A stretch of 43,787 nt of DNA from an uncultured Eudoraea sp. (GCA_947258555.1 CAMYJF010000013.1:3060-46846), one strand, 5' to 3'. Counted from the stretch's first letter, positions 1-9,595 are shown. A program made the numbers and translations. Notes: generated by a model not told the origin, from the letters alone.

Positions 1-1120
1 TGAATTAACGGATGTCTTTGATGCCGAGGAATACAAACGGTCGCAGCGCTATAAAAAGGAGAATCACAGGTTCGGATTACTGACCAGTACATTCTCTTTA
101 ATACTAACCCTTACGTTTCTTTTGATCGGTGGATTTGAATGGGTCGACCAGTGGGTGCGAACCCTTACCGCTCACCCTATATTGATGGCATTGCTCTATT
201 TTGGTGTGGTCCTATTTGGCTCTGAAATATTGGGTATCCCATTTGGTTGGTACCACACCTTTGTGATCGAGGAGAAATACGGATTTAATAAAACTAGACC
301 CGGCACATATGTGATGGACAAGATCAAAGGATGGGGCTTAACTGCGATTCTTGCTGGCGGTGTTTTATCCTTGATCATGTGGTTCTACCTGTGGGCAGGC
401 CCTAACTTTTGGATCTATGCCTGGGGGTTGATCGCAATCTTTACCATCTTTATGAATTTGTTTTACAGCAGGTTGATCGTTCCTTTATTTAATAAACAGG
501 TTCCCCTGGAGGAAGGCAGTCTCAAATCCCAGATCGAGAACTATGCCTCGGGTGTTGGCTTTGATCTGAAAAATATTTTTGTCATCGATGGATCGAAAAG
601 ATCAACTAAGGCAAATGCATATTTCTCAGGTTTTGGAAGAGAAAAGCGGGTGGCTTTATACGATACACTGATCGAGGATCTGGAAGAAGAAGAGATCGTA
701 GCCGTGCTCGCGCATGAGGTTGGGCATTATAAAAAGAAGCATATCGTCATCAACTTATCTGCCTCACTCCTGTTAACCGGTTTGATGTTATTTATCCTCT
801 CGATATTTATAAACAATCCTGAACTCTCTGGAGCTATCGGTGTTACTACGCCAAGTTTTCACGCAGCCCTTATCAGCTTTGGATTATTATATAGTCCCAT
901 CTCGGAAGTCACCGGACTGATCATGAATTATCTTTCCCGAAAATTCGAGTTTCAGGCCGACGCCTATGCCAAAAATACATTTGCAGCAATGCCCCTGATC
1001 AGCTCACTCAAAAAATTGTCCAGGCATAGCCTTAGCAACCTTACTCCACACCCGGCTTTCGTATTCGTGCATTATTCCCACCCTCCTCTTTATCAGCGTA
1101 TTAGAGAGCTTAGCACATGA
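1..1120 (+). CDS. M48 family membrane metalloprotease (Ste24/CAAX prenyl protease type), 5' end outside window
   Basis: The reading frame is open from base 2, so the start lies upstream; 372 residues are visible. The TTG near base 122 is inside the coding frame, not the real start. The zinc-protease motif HEVGH lies within AVLAHEVGHYKKKH, and a downstream FEFQADAYA segment supplies the third zinc ligand (Glu) expected for M48A enzymes. Several hydrophobic membrane segments flank the catalytic region (for example LLYFGVVLFG and the LLLTGLMLFILSIF stretch). The family cleaves membrane or misfolded proteins at the cytoplasmic membrane; Ste24 homologues also process CAAX proteins, but that substrate class is not expected in a flavobacterium. 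The true substrate is unknown. It ends 41 nt before rel, which seems to have its own promoter. Confidence 0.93.
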   Translation, partial: ELTDVFDAEEYKRSQRYKKENHRFGLLTSTFSLILTLTFLLIGGFEWVDQWVRTLTAHPILMALLYFGVVLFGSEILGIPFGWYHTFVIEEKYGFNKTRPGTYVMDKIKGWGLTAILAGGVLSLIMWFYLWAGPNFWIYAWGLIAIFTIFMNLFYSRLIVPLFNKQVPLEEGSLKSQIENYASGVGFDLKNIFVIDGSKRSTKANAYFSGFGREKRVALYDTLIEDLEEEEIVAVLAHEVGHYKKKHIVINLSASLLLTGLMLFILSIFINNPELSGAIGVTTPSFHAALISFGLLYSPISEVTGLIMNYLSRKFEFQADAYAKNTFAAMPLISSLKKLSRHSLSNLTPHPAFVFVHYSHPPLYQRIRELST

Positions 1121-1126
1121 TTTTTG

Positions 1127-1157
1127 TTGGTTAGGACAAAAGATTGTGGTAACTTTA
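1127..1157 (+). promoter_or_regulatory. Bacteroidota-type promoter for rel
   Basis: TTG at 1127-1129, a 20-nt spacer, then TAACTTTA at 1150-1157, one base off the TAnnTTTG -7 consensus. Only 4 nt separate the -7 box from the rel ATG at 1162, so the mRNA would start at or next to the start codon. Confidence 0.5.
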
Positions 1158-1161
1158 TTTT

Positions 1162-3369
1162 ATGAGGACGGCAACGCTGATTGAGAAGGAGAACAAAGAA
1201 ATTGCCAGGCAGTACAAGGAATTACTTCGCATAAGTTATCAAGCGCTTTCCAAGGCCGATAAGAAATTGATCCGATCGGCTTTTGATGTGGCCGTTGATG
1301 CCCATAAAAATCAACGCCGTAAGTCCGGGGAAGCCTACATATTCCACCCCATAGCCGTGGCAAAGATCGTGGCCAATGAAATTGGTCTCGACGCAACTTC
1401 TATTGCCTCTGCCTTGCTTCATGATGTTGTCGAGGATACTGAATATACGCTGGATGATATTGAGCGACTTTTTGGGGAAGCTGTCGCTCGAATTGTAGAC
1501 GGACTAACCAAGATCGCACACCTGAAAAAGGATGCCGATATTTCCCACCAGGCAGAAAATTTCAGGAAAATGCTCCTCACTTTGAATGATGATGTTCGGG
1601 TGATCCTTATCAAAATTGCAGATCGCTATCACAATATGCTCACTCTCGATGCCATGCCTGAGCACAAGCAGGTGACCATGGCTTCAGAAACATTGTACAT
1701 CTATGCACCCCTGGCCCATCGGATCGGATTATATAATATTAAGACGGAACTTGAAGACCTCGCTTTGAAATACACCGAACCAGATGTCTATAATGATATC
1801 CAGGAGAAAATTGAGGATACCAAGGAAGAACAGCGTAAATATATTGACGATTTTACGGCTGTGATCAAAGATTCCCTGGATAAAGAAGGCCTGGATTATA
1901 CGATCAAGGGCCGGATGAAATCCACTCACTCGATTCGTCGTAAAATGCTGGTGCAAAATGTTGTCTTTGATGAGATCTATGACAAATTTGCTATCCGGAT
2001 TATTTACAAGACCGACCGGGAACAGGAGAAATTCCTGGCCTGGAAGATCTATTCCATCGTGACCGATCACTTTACCCCCAACCCTATCCGACTCCGGGAT
2101 TGGATTTCCTCTCCAAAATCAACAGGGTACGAAGCCTTGCATATTACGGTCATGGGACCTGAGGGTAAATGGGTTGAGGTACAGATCCGTTCTGAGCGCA
2201 TGCATGAGATCGCAGAGAAAGGATATGCAGCTCACTTTAAGTATAAGCACGGGGAGCAAAAAGACCTGGGAATTGAAGAATGGCTTAACAGGTTACAGGA
2301 AGCCCTGGAAGGATCCAATGGTAGTGCGGTAGATTTTGTAGAAGAATTTAAACTCAATCTATATTCCAAGGAGATCTTTGTGTTTACGCCTAAAGGGGAA
2401 TTGAAATCCTTGCCAAAAGGGGCTACTCCGCTAGACTTTGCCTTTCATATACACACCGAAGTAGGAATGAAAACCAGAGGGGCCAAAGTGAATGGCAAGC
2501 TGGTTCCTTTGAATACGACCCTCAATAGTGGTGACCAGGTAGAGATCATGACTTCAGAGAATGCGAAACCCAATAAAAACTGGCTGGATTATGCCACAAC
2601 GGGAAAGGCGCGATCCAAGATCAGATCGTCCTTAAAAGAAGAACGCAAGCTTATTGCGGCAGATGGTAAGGAAGTATTGCGCCGTAAACTGAAATCACAA
2701 AAGATCAGCCTCAATGAAGATGTGATCAATAAGATGGTCAATTTTTTCAAGCTTCAAACCAGTCTGGATCTTTTCTACAGAGTGGGTATTGGGACTATTG
2801 ATAACCAGCAAATAAAGGATTTTGCCTCTTCCTATAACAATGCATTTATCAGCTTCTTCAAAAATCGCATCCGCAAAAAAAGTGCCCCTGAAGATATTGA
2901 TAAAGAAGAGATCACTTCGAAATACGACGTAATCGTATTTGGGAAAGATGAGGAAAAACTGGATTATAAATTTTCCAAATGCTGCAGTCCTATTCCGGGA
3001 GACAGTGTCTTTGGTTTTGTAAGTGTCAAAGAGGGGATCAAGGTGCATAAGAACAATTGCCCGAATGCGTTATCCATGCAATCCAATTATGCCTACCGTA
3101 TCATGCCGGCTAAATGGATAGATTCGAGCCAGGAAGAGTATAGAGCCGACATTCAGATAACGGGTATTGACAACCTTGGGCTGGTAAGTGAGATCACGCA
3201 ATTGATCTCTACCAACCTCCATGTGAATATGCAAAATCTCAACTTCACAGCAGACAGCGGAACCTTTAAAGGGAAGATCACCGTTGTCGTAAAAAACAAG
3301 ACTATGATCAAGAAATTGATCGAGCGACTCAAGAAGATCGAAGGGATCGAGAAGGTTACCAGAATTTAA
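1162..3369 (+). CDS. rel: Bifunctional (p)ppGpp synthetase/hydrolase, RelA/SpoT family
   Basis: A 735-aa full-length Rel protein controlling the stringent response: it makes pppGpp/ppGpp from GTP/GDP plus ATP and hydrolyses it. The N-terminal HD hydrolase domain carries a His at about residue 62 and HDVVED at 87-92, so hydrolase activity is probably intact. The synthetase domain follows, with GRMKSTHSIRRK and the substrate-site block EVQIRSERMHEIAEKGYAAH. A TGS domain begins around EIFVFTPKGELKSLPKG, and a C-terminal ACT domain ends in EGIEKVTRI. As the only homologue in view, and with both catalytic domains conserved, it is best read as the bifunctional Rel of Bacteroidota. It is followed after 36 nt by a Fur-family gene and purA. 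PurA is a known target of ppGpp inhibition in other bacteria, so the neighbourhood may be functionally coherent. Confidence 0.97.
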   Translation: MRTATLIEKENKEIARQYKELLRISYQALSKADKKLIRSAFDVAVDAHKNQRRKSGEAYIFHPIAVAKIVANEIGLDATSIASALLHDVVEDTEYTLDDIERLFGEAVARIVDGLTKIAHLKKDADISHQAENFRKMLLTLNDDVRVILIKIADRYHNMLTLDAMPEHKQVTMASETLYIYAPLAHRIGLYNIKTELEDLALKYTEPDVYNDIQEKIEDTKEEQRKYIDDFTAVIKDSLDKEGLDYTIKGRMKSTHSIRRKMLVQNVVFDEIYDKFAIRIIYKTDREQEKFLAWKIYSIVTDHFTPNPIRLRDWISSPKSTGYEALHITVMGPEGKWVEVQIRSERMHEIAEKGYAAHFKYKHGEQKDLGIEEWLNRLQEALEGSNGSAVDFVEEFKLNLYSKEIFVFTPKGELKSLPKGATPLDFAFHIHTEVGMKTRGAKVNGKLVPLNTTLNSGDQVEIMTSENAKPNKNWLDYATTGKARSKIRSSLKEERKLIAADGKEVLRRKLKSQKISLNEDVINKMVNFFKLQTSLDLFYRVGIGTIDNQQIKDFASSYNNAFISFFKNRIRKKSAPEDIDKEEITSKYDVIVFGKDEEKLDYKFSKCCSPIPGDSVFGFVSVKEGIKVHKNNCPNALSMQSNYAYRIMPAKWIDSSQEEYRADIQITGIDNLGLVSEITQLISTNLHVNMQNLNFTADSGTFKGKITVVVKNKTMIKKLIERLKKIEGIEKVTRI

Positions 3370-3405
3370 TTTATTACTGTACTTTTACCGAATTATTAAA
3401 AGGAT

Positions 3406-3861
3406 ATGTCAAGAGCCAAAGATCAGGAGATCGTGAGGGGTGTTTTTACCGCATTCTTGGAGGAGAATGGGCATAGGAAAACACCTGAGCGCTATGCTAT
3501 CCTAAAGGAAATATATGACAGTGACGGGCATTTTGATATAGAGTCCCTCTACGGCATGATGAAGGATCAAAATTATAGGGTGAGCCGTGCTACCCTGTAC
3601 AATACCATTGAACTGTTGCTGGATTGTAAACTGGTAAGGCGACATCAATTTGGGTCGAACCACGCCCAATACGAGAAGTCTTATTTTGACATGCAGCACG
3701 ATCATATTATCCTTACCGATACAGGTGAGGTCATGGAATTCTGTGACCCGCGGATCCAAACGATAAAAAAGACCATAGAAGAAGTATTTGATATTCAGAT
3801 CAACAACCATTCTTTGTACTTCTATGGCACCCGAGATACAAAAGCAAAATCAAAAACATAA
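3406..3861 (+). CDS. Fur-family transcriptional repressor
   Basis: A 151-aa protein of Fur/PerR/Zur size. The N-terminal winged helix includes [14 protein letters not shown] and the recognition-helix region [20 protein letters not shown] (about residues 58-77). The dimerisation half has the HDH metal-ligand motif (98-100) within [16 protein letters not shown]. The usual CxxC structural-zinc pair expected after this histidine motif is missing (LTDT instead), leaving a single Cys at 113, so it is a Fur subtype without the Cys4 site. Which metal or peroxide signal it senses cannot be told. The start ATG follows AAAAGGAT, and a TACTTTTA box at 3380-3387 is a possible weak promoter. It ends 12 nt before purA and is probably co-transcribed with it. 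Confidence 0.9.
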   Translation: MSRAKDQEIVRGVFTAFLEENGHRKTPERYAILKEIYDSDGHFDIESLYGMMKDQNYRVSRATLYNTIELLLDCKLVRRHQFGSNHAQYEKSYFDMQHDHIILTDTGEVMEFCDPRIQTIKKTIEEVFDIQINNHSLYFYGTRDTKAKSKT

Positions 3862-3873
3862 TTAGCATATTAC

Positions 3874-5145
3874 ATGGCGGTTGATCTACTCCTGGGCTTG
3901 CAATGGGGAGACGAAGGAAAAGGTAAAATTGTTGATGTCCTAACGAAGGATTATGACATCATAGCCCGTTTTCAGGGAGGTCCAAATGCAGGGCATACCC
4001 TTGAATTTGACGGGATTAAGCACGTGCTCCATACCATCCCATCAGGTATTTTCCACGATAAATCAGTAAACGTTGTCGGTAATGGTGTCGTTATAGACCC
4101 CGTAATCTTCAAAAAAGAATTAGATAATCTGGATCAATTTAATCTTGATCTAACAAATAGATTGTTGATTTCCAGAAAGGCGCATCTTATCCTACCAACA
4201 CATCGACTCTTGGATGCTGCCAGTGAAGCCTCAAAAGGCAAAGCCAAGATTGGATCCACGCTGAAAGGGATCGGTCCCACCTATATGGATAAGACCGGAC
4301 GGAATGGCATGCGGATTGGCGACCTGGAACTGGATCACTGGACTGTGAAATATCGCTCCCTTGCGAATAAGCATGAAGCCATGTTACGCACGTTTGATGT
4401 CGATATTCAATACGATCTGCAGGAATTGGAAGCTGAATTTATGGAGGCTGTAGACCGACTCAAAACGCTACCTTTTATTGACAGCGAAGAATATTTATTC
4501 CAGGCTCAGAAAAACGGCAAGAAAATATTGGCGGAAGGGGCTCAGGGAAGTATGCTCGATATAGATTTTGGCACCTATCCTTATGTAACCTCTTCAAATA
4601 CAACAGCTGCAGGAGCCTGTACCGGACTCGGAGTATCGCCCGGTTCGATCCAGGGCGTGTTTGGGATCTTCAAGGCCTACGCGACACGAGTGGGCAGCGG
4701 TCCTTTCCCGACAGAACTATTTGATAAAGTTGGCGCCACCATGGGAAAGGTAGGGAATGAATTTGGCGCTACAACCGGCAGGCCTCGCCGTTGCGGATGG
4801 CTGGATCTGGTTGCCCTGCGATATGCAGTACAGATCAATGGGGTTACAGAATTAATGATGATGAAGGCCGATGTCCTAAGTGGGTTTAAAGAAGTGAAAG
4901 TTTGTACAGCCTATAAATACAGGAATGAAGAGATCTCACATCTTCCTTTCAATATTGAAGAAGCCAATGTGAAACCTGTTTATACATCATTTCCTGGTTG
5001 GAAAGAGGATCTGACCCGCCTCACCAAAGCCGCTGAACTTCCAAAAGCCCTGCTAGAGTACATAGATTTTCTAGAAAAATCACTTGACGTACCTATCCGT
5101 ATCGTTTCCGTAGGTCCGGACCGAAAACAAACGATCTTGCGCTGA
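3874..5145 (+). CDS. purA: Adenylosuccinate synthase
   Basis: A 423-aa enzyme matching the family's usual 420-430 aa. It condenses IMP and aspartate with GTP hydrolysis to adenylosuccinate, the first committed step to AMP, in the cytoplasm. The P-loop-like WGDEGKGKIVD (residues 11-21) contains the catalytic Asp13. Also present are GGPNAGHT (about 35-42), GSTLKGIGPTYMDK, the EGAQGSMLDIDFGTYPYVTSSNT block and the C-terminal GTP-binding region ending VSVGPDRKQTI. The ATG follows the Fur-family stop by only 12 nt, suggesting translational or transcriptional coupling. No purine riboswitch is visible upstream. Confidence 0.98.
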   Translation: MAVDLLLGLQWGDEGKGKIVDVLTKDYDIIARFQGGPNAGHTLEFDGIKHVLHTIPSGIFHDKSVNVVGNGVVIDPVIFKKELDNLDQFNLDLTNRLLISRKAHLILPTHRLLDAASEASKGKAKIGSTLKGIGPTYMDKTGRNGMRIGDLELDHWTVKYRSLANKHEAMLRTFDVDIQYDLQELEAEFMEAVDRLKTLPFIDSEEYLFQAQKNGKKILAEGAQGSMLDIDFGTYPYVTSSNTTAAGACTGLGVSPGSIQGVFGIFKAYATRVGSGPFPTELFDKVGATMGKVGNEFGATTGRPRRCGWLDLVALRYAVQINGVTELMMMKADVLSGFKEVKVCTAYKYRNEEISHLPFNIEEANVKPVYTSFPGWKEDLTRLTKAAELPKALLEYIDFLEKSLDVPIRIVSVGPDRKQTILR

Positions 5146-5209
5146 TCAAGGGCTGTAAGAAGGGGTATTAAAACTATCTTAAGTCGGCATAAGCTCACCT
5201 AAAAAAAGC

Positions 5210-5217
5210 TATTTTTG
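5210..5217 (+). promoter_or_regulatory. -7 promoter box TATTTTTG for the OstA-like gene
   Basis: A perfect match to the Bacteroidota -7 consensus TAnnTTTG, 11 nt before the ATG at 5229. No clear TTG sits at the -33 position. The implied leader is only a few nucleotides long. Confidence 0.5.
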
Positions 5218-5228
5218 ACAAAATTCTT

Positions 5229-6893
5229 ATGGTGATCCGCCTACTCTTCATATTTCTTTTTTTAATCCCCCTAACCGGTATTTCCCAGGAAGAGGAAGAG
5301 ACAGGGGAACGCCAGATCAACATCGTTTACGGTGCTAATTTTACAAAAGATGAGGTTCAGTTTCCCGGGGCTTCCATCTTCAGCAAAGACAATAGACAAC
5401 TTCAATTCGAGCATCAGGGCGCAGATCTATTCTGCGATGCAGCCATCTTTTATCAGCAGGAAAACAAACTACGCGCTGTCGGGAATATCCGATTAGTGCA
5501 GGGCGATTCCATACAAATGACAAGTAAGCGGATTGATTATGACGGCAATACCAAATTGGCAAAAGCCAGGGATAAAGTGATACTAAGAAATGCAAGTATG
5601 ACGCTTATGACAGATACGTTATACCTGGACCGGGAAGCACAGGAAGCCTATTACAATACTTCGGGCACGATCATAGATTCTACCAATGTCCTTAATAGTA
5701 AAATTGGCACCTATTTTATGGCGACGAAAAAATATCAGTTCCTTGATAGTGTGAATATTCAGAATCCTGAATATACGGTAGATTCCAAGCGGCTGGATTA
5801 TTACACTACGTCAAAAAATGCCTATATGTATGGCCCTTCGACGATCATTGGGAAGACCTATACTTTTTATTTCGAACGCGGCTTTTACGATACGAATATT
5901 GAAAGGGGCTATGGCATAAAAAACACACGCATCGATTATAACAACCGGATCATAGAGGGGGACAGTGTTTATTTTGATAAGGCTTCTGCCTTTGCTTCAG
6001 CAACCAACAATATCAAAGTAACTGATACGATAAATAAAGGAGTTGTTAGAGCACATTATGCCGAAGTATTTCGCCAGAAAGATTCTGTTTTTGCTACCAA
6101 GCGTGCCGTTGCCATAAATCTCGTCGAACAAGATTCTATGTACATACACGGCGATACCCTAATGATCACCGGGAAACCGGAGGAGCGGGTATTGCGGGCA
6201 TTTCGAAATTCTAAATTTTACAAAACAGACCTCAGCGGGAAATGCGATTCTATTCACTTTACGCAGAACACCGGGATCACCCAATTGATCAAGGAACCCA
6301 TCCTGTGGAACAAACAAAACCAAATGACGGGAGATAGTATTCACCTGGTCAGTAATATGGAGACGGAAAAACTGGATTCACTAAAAGTGATCAACAACGC
6401 ATTTGTCATCGCCTATGACAGTATAGGCAAGGAAGGATATAATCAAGCCAAAGGCAAGGACCTTTTCGGCAAGTTTGAAGAAAATCAATTGCGGACTATT
6501 GACCTGGTGAAGAATACAGAGGTCATATACTATATGTATAATGACGATGATGAATTTATAGGGATCAACAAGACGATCTGCAGTGCGATTCGGATGACAA
6601 TGGGGGCAGATGACATAGAAGAGATCATATTTTATACAAATCCGGACGGTACGATCTTCCCGGATTCCGAATTACCAAAAAACAGTCGGAAACTTCGCGG
6701 CTTTATTTGGCGTGGTGATGAACGGATCAATTCCAAAGAAGAGATCTTCGATGAAGACGACAATAATATTGAATTGGTCTATATACGGGGCATTGAAAAT
6801 CCGATCGATATTGATGCCGAAGAGGAAGAGCGGCAACAGAATGAAGGCGATCCCGTTAATGGCAAGGCCATACGCAAAAGATCTTCCCAATAA
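5229..6893 (+). CDS. OstA-like (LptA/LptD N-domain type) exported protein
   Basis: A 554-aa protein with a clear signal peptide (residues 1-19, cleavage after the GISQ region). The body is rich in short beta-strand repeats of the OstA/LptA jelly-roll type, for example VGNIRLVQGDSIQM, KARDKVILRNASMTL and DSKRLDYYTTSKNAYMYG. Such domains form the periplasmic bridge that carries lipopolysaccharide to the outer membrane, and the Bacteroidota version is a long single OstA-like protein. The C-terminus is acidic (IDIDAEEEERQQ). The stop is followed within 12 nt by the aminotransferase ATG, so the two are probably one operon. An LptF/LptG-family permease, a likely partner, is at 35541-36620. The family assignment is firm; the exact Lpt role is inferred. 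Confidence 0.85.
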   Translation: MVIRLLFIFLFLIPLTGISQEEEETGERQINIVYGANFTKDEVQFPGASIFSKDNRQLQFEHQGADLFCDAAIFYQQENKLRAVGNIRLVQGDSIQMTSKRIDYDGNTKLAKARDKVILRNASMTLMTDTLYLDREAQEAYYNTSGTIIDSTNVLNSKIGTYFMATKKYQFLDSVNIQNPEYTVDSKRLDYYTTSKNAYMYGPSTIIGKTYTFYFERGFYDTNIERGYGIKNTRIDYNNRIIEGDSVYFDKASAFASATNNIKVTDTINKGVVRAHYAEVFRQKDSVFATKRAVAINLVEQDSMYIHGDTLMITGKPEERVLRAFRNSKFYKTDLSGKCDSIHFTQNTGITQLIKEPILWNKQNQMTGDSIHLVSNMETEKLDSLKVINNAFVIAYDSIGKEGYNQAKGKDLFGKFEENQLRTIDLVKNTEVIYYMYNDDDEFIGINKTICSAIRMTMGADDIEEIIFYTNPDGTIFPDSELPKNSRKLRGFIWRGDERINSKEEIFDEDDNNIELVYIRGIENPIDIDAEEEERQQNEGDPVNGKAIRKRSSQ

Positions 6894-6905
6894 GGCTTGG
6901 CAACC

Positions 6906-8090
6906 ATGCTTGCAGACGATTTTTTCAAGTATCAATCTCAAACATCTTCTCATCCACTAGGGATGGAAATTTCGCATGCCGAAGGTTCCTATATCTATGA
7001 TACAGCCGGAAAGGCACATCTTGATTTTGTTGCCGGAGTTTCGGCATGTACCCTGGGGCACTGCCATCCGGATGTTGTAAAAGCGGTTCAGGATCAGGCC
7101 AGCTCGTATATGCATGTCATGGTTTATGGCGAATACATACAGGAACCTGCTGTTTCCTATGTCAAACTTTTGGCCGAAAATTTACCTCCTTCCTTGCAAA
7201 CTACGTATCTCGTAAACAGCGGAACTGAGGCCATGGAAGGCGCTCTTAAATTAGCCAGGAAGGCCACCGGGAGAAGTGAGATCATAGCTGCAAAAAATTG
7301 TTATCACGGGAATACCATGGGCAGTCTGAGCCTGATGGATTATGAAGAAAGACGTGCCCCTTTTTTACCCCTCATTCCTGATGTGCGTCATATTGAATTT
7401 AATCGAAAGGAATCCTTGTCGGCCATCACCGAAAAAACTGCTGCCGTAGTTTTGGAAACCATTCAGGGCGGCGCGGGATTTATCCTCCCTGAAAATGGGT
7501 ATTTGGCAGCAGTCAGGCAACGCTGTTCTGAAACCGGAACCCTGCTGATCCTCGATGAAATTCAACCAGGTTTTGGCAGGACGGGAAAATTATTTGCTTT
7601 TGAACACTATAATTGTGTGCCGGATATATTAGTCATTGGTAAGGGGATGGCTTCCGGTTTACCTATCGGGGCATTCGTAGCTTCAAAAGATCTTATGGCC
7701 ATTCTCAATTCAAGCCCGGAATTAGGTCATATTACAACTTTTGGTGGTAACGCTGTGATCGCTGCAGCAGCTAAAATGACACTGGAAATTCTTCTGCGGG
7801 ATGAGCTGATGAAATCAATTTCAGACAAGGAAGCACTCTTCAGAATGCTGCTTCAACATGAGCTGATTCAGGAAATCAGAGGTGTCGGGCTCATGCTTTG
7901 CCTTATGTTACCCACTGCTGAGATCGCTTCAAAACTGATTCATGCCTGTGCAGAGGAAGGTCTTATACTTTTTTGGTTACTCTTTGATAATAAGGCTATT
8001 AGGATAACTCCTCCGCTAACAATTTCCGAAGAAGAGATCAAAAAAGGCTGCCAGATAATCCTCGAAATTTTGGACCAAATCGCACAATAA
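6906..8090 (+). CDS. PLP-dependent class III aminotransferase
   Basis: A 394-aa fold-type I, class III (ornithine/acetylornithine type) aminotransferase. Features in order: VAGVSACTLGHCHPDVV, NSGTEAMEGALKLARKATGR (phosphate-binding region), ILDEIQPGFGRTGKLFAFEH (Asp contacting the PLP ring nitrogen), VIGKGMASGLPIGAF with the Schiff-base lysine, and TTFGGNAVIAAAA. ATG 6906 is preferred; an in-frame TTG at 6897 is the alternative. Databases usually call this flavobacterial family an aspartate aminotransferase family protein, but acetylornithine or another omega-amino substrate is equally possible. No arginine or lysine biosynthetic gene is adjacent, so the substrate stays open. It follows the OstA-like gene closely. 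Confidence 0.9.
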   Translation: MLADDFFKYQSQTSSHPLGMEISHAEGSYIYDTAGKAHLDFVAGVSACTLGHCHPDVVKAVQDQASSYMHVMVYGEYIQEPAVSYVKLLAENLPPSLQTTYLVNSGTEAMEGALKLARKATGRSEIIAAKNCYHGNTMGSLSLMDYEERRAPFLPLIPDVRHIEFNRKESLSAITEKTAAVVLETIQGGAGFILPENGYLAAVRQRCSETGTLLILDEIQPGFGRTGKLFAFEHYNCVPDILVIGKGMASGLPIGAFVASKDLMAILNSSPELGHITTFGGNAVIAAAAKMTLEILLRDELMKSISDKEALFRMLLQHELIQEIRGVGLMLCLMLPTAEIASKLIHACAEEGLILFWLLFDNKAIRITPPLTISEEEIKKGCQIILEILDQIAQ

Positions 8091-8189
8091 TCTGTTAACT
8101 ATTTTGTTAATAATATATGCCAAATCTGGAATTAAGCCTAGTTGCAAAACAGCTATTTTTAAGTCCATAGTATAACCAAACCATCTTCT

Positions 8190-9590
8190 ATGGCGTTAGA
8201 TCCTAACGATCAGCCTGGCCAACCTGTGGCCAAGTTCGAATCCATGCTCAAAACTGATGATGTCTATTTCTTCGATGCCGATGATTTCGAGGACATAATT
8301 CATCATTATCTGAACCATGGAAAGATCTCCCTGGCTAAGAAAGCTATCAAGATAGGTCTCACCCAGCACACGGCCTCTGTGGAATTAAAACTCCTCTATG
8401 TAGAAGTGCTGATCTTTGAGAACAAATTTGATATGGCAGAACGACTTCTGAATGCGCTTCAGGAGATCCATAAATCCCAGGAGGAGATCTACATTCAACG
8501 CGCAAACATATTTTCTAAAAAGGATGATCATGTAGCGGCCATTGAAATGTTGGAGCAGGCGCTGGCTATTACCAGTGAAAGTTATGATATCTATTCCCTT
8601 CTCGGTATGGAATATTTATTCCTGGATGATTTTCAAAATGCCAAGGCGAATTTTATGAAGTGCCTTTCTTTTGACGAGCATGATTACGCCTCGCTATACA
8701 ATGTGATATACTGCTTTGAGTTTCTGGAAGATTATGACGGCGCCATACAATACCTAAATGCCTATCTGGATCGCAATCCGTATTGCCAGGTGGCCTGGCA
8801 TCAGTTAGGAAAGCAATTCTTTATAAAAGAGTTGTATACCGATGCCCTTGGTGCTTTTGATTTTGCGATCATAGCCGATGATTCTTTTATCGGGGCCTAT
8901 TTTGAGAAAGGCAAGGTTTTGGAAAAATTGGGGCGTTATGAAGAGGCGATCGAGAATTACGAGATTACCATCAAGATCGAAGACCCAACATCGCACGCAT
9001 ATCTTCGTATCGGCAAATGCTACGAAAAGCTAAAGAATACAGAGCTCGCTAAATTCTATTACTATCAGACAGTACATGAAGACCCGCTCTTAGACAAAGG
9101 TTGGGTGGCTATAACTGACTTTTATGTTTCTAAAAAGAACTATGATAAGGCGTTGAGCTATATCAATAAGGCGATCAATATAGACGGTGATAATCCGGGA
9201 TACTGGAAAAAATGTGCCTATATCCATATGGAGTTGGGTAATCTTGTAGAAGCCGATTATGCCTTTAAGAAATTGGTAGAGTTGGGCAATTATGAACTCG
9301 AAACCTGGGTATATTGGGCCTGTGTTGTAGGCAAGAATATGGAAGCCGAAGTTGCTCTGGAGATCCTTAAACAAGGAAAGGAATTTTATCCTGAAAGTGC
9401 CCTTATTGATTACCTCTTTGCAGCGATCCACCTGCAAAGAAGGGATAAGACCACGGCCCGGGAATATTTAATAAGAGCCTTTCGTGAAAAGCCTGAGGAG
9501 ATCGAGGTGTTGAAGCTCAATTTCCCTACTTGCTACTATTCCAACTGGACACAAAACATTCTCTCTGAAATCAAAAAAGCTTCAGAATAA
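8190..9590 (+). CDS. Tetratricopeptide repeat protein
   Basis: A 466-aa cytosolic-looking protein with no signal peptide, built almost entirely of TPR-like helical pairs. Clear units include EEIYIQRANIFSKKDDHVAA, YDIYSLLGMEYLFLDDFQNA, GAYFEKGKVLEKLGRYEEAI, SHAYLRIGKCYEKLKNTELA and PGYWKKCAYIHMELGNLVEA. TPR arrays bind partner proteins; this one has no catalytic domain, so no specific function can be given. It appears in many Flavobacteriaceae beside aroE and DUF368 genes. The gene stands 99 nt after the aminotransferase and 27 nt before the first DUF368 gene, which has its own -7 box. Confidence 0.9.
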   Translation: MALDPNDQPGQPVAKFESMLKTDDVYFFDADDFEDIIHHYLNHGKISLAKKAIKIGLTQHTASVELKLLYVEVLIFENKFDMAERLLNALQEIHKSQEEIYIQRANIFSKKDDHVAAIEMLEQALAITSESYDIYSLLGMEYLFLDDFQNAKANFMKCLSFDEHDYASLYNVIYCFEFLEDYDGAIQYLNAYLDRNPYCQVAWHQLGKQFFIKELYTDALGAFDFAIIADDSFIGAYFEKGKVLEKLGRYEEAIENYEITIKIEDPTSHAYLRIGKCYEKLKNTELAKFYYYQTVHEDPLLDKGWVAITDFYVSKKNYDKALSYINKAINIDGDNPGYWKKCAYIHMELGNLVEADYAFKKLVELGNYELETWVYWACVVGKNMEAEVALEILKQGKEFYPESALIDYLFAAIHLQRRDKTTAREYLIRAFREKPEEIEVLKLNFPTCYYSNWTQNILSEIKKASE

Positions 9591-9595
9591 AAAAG

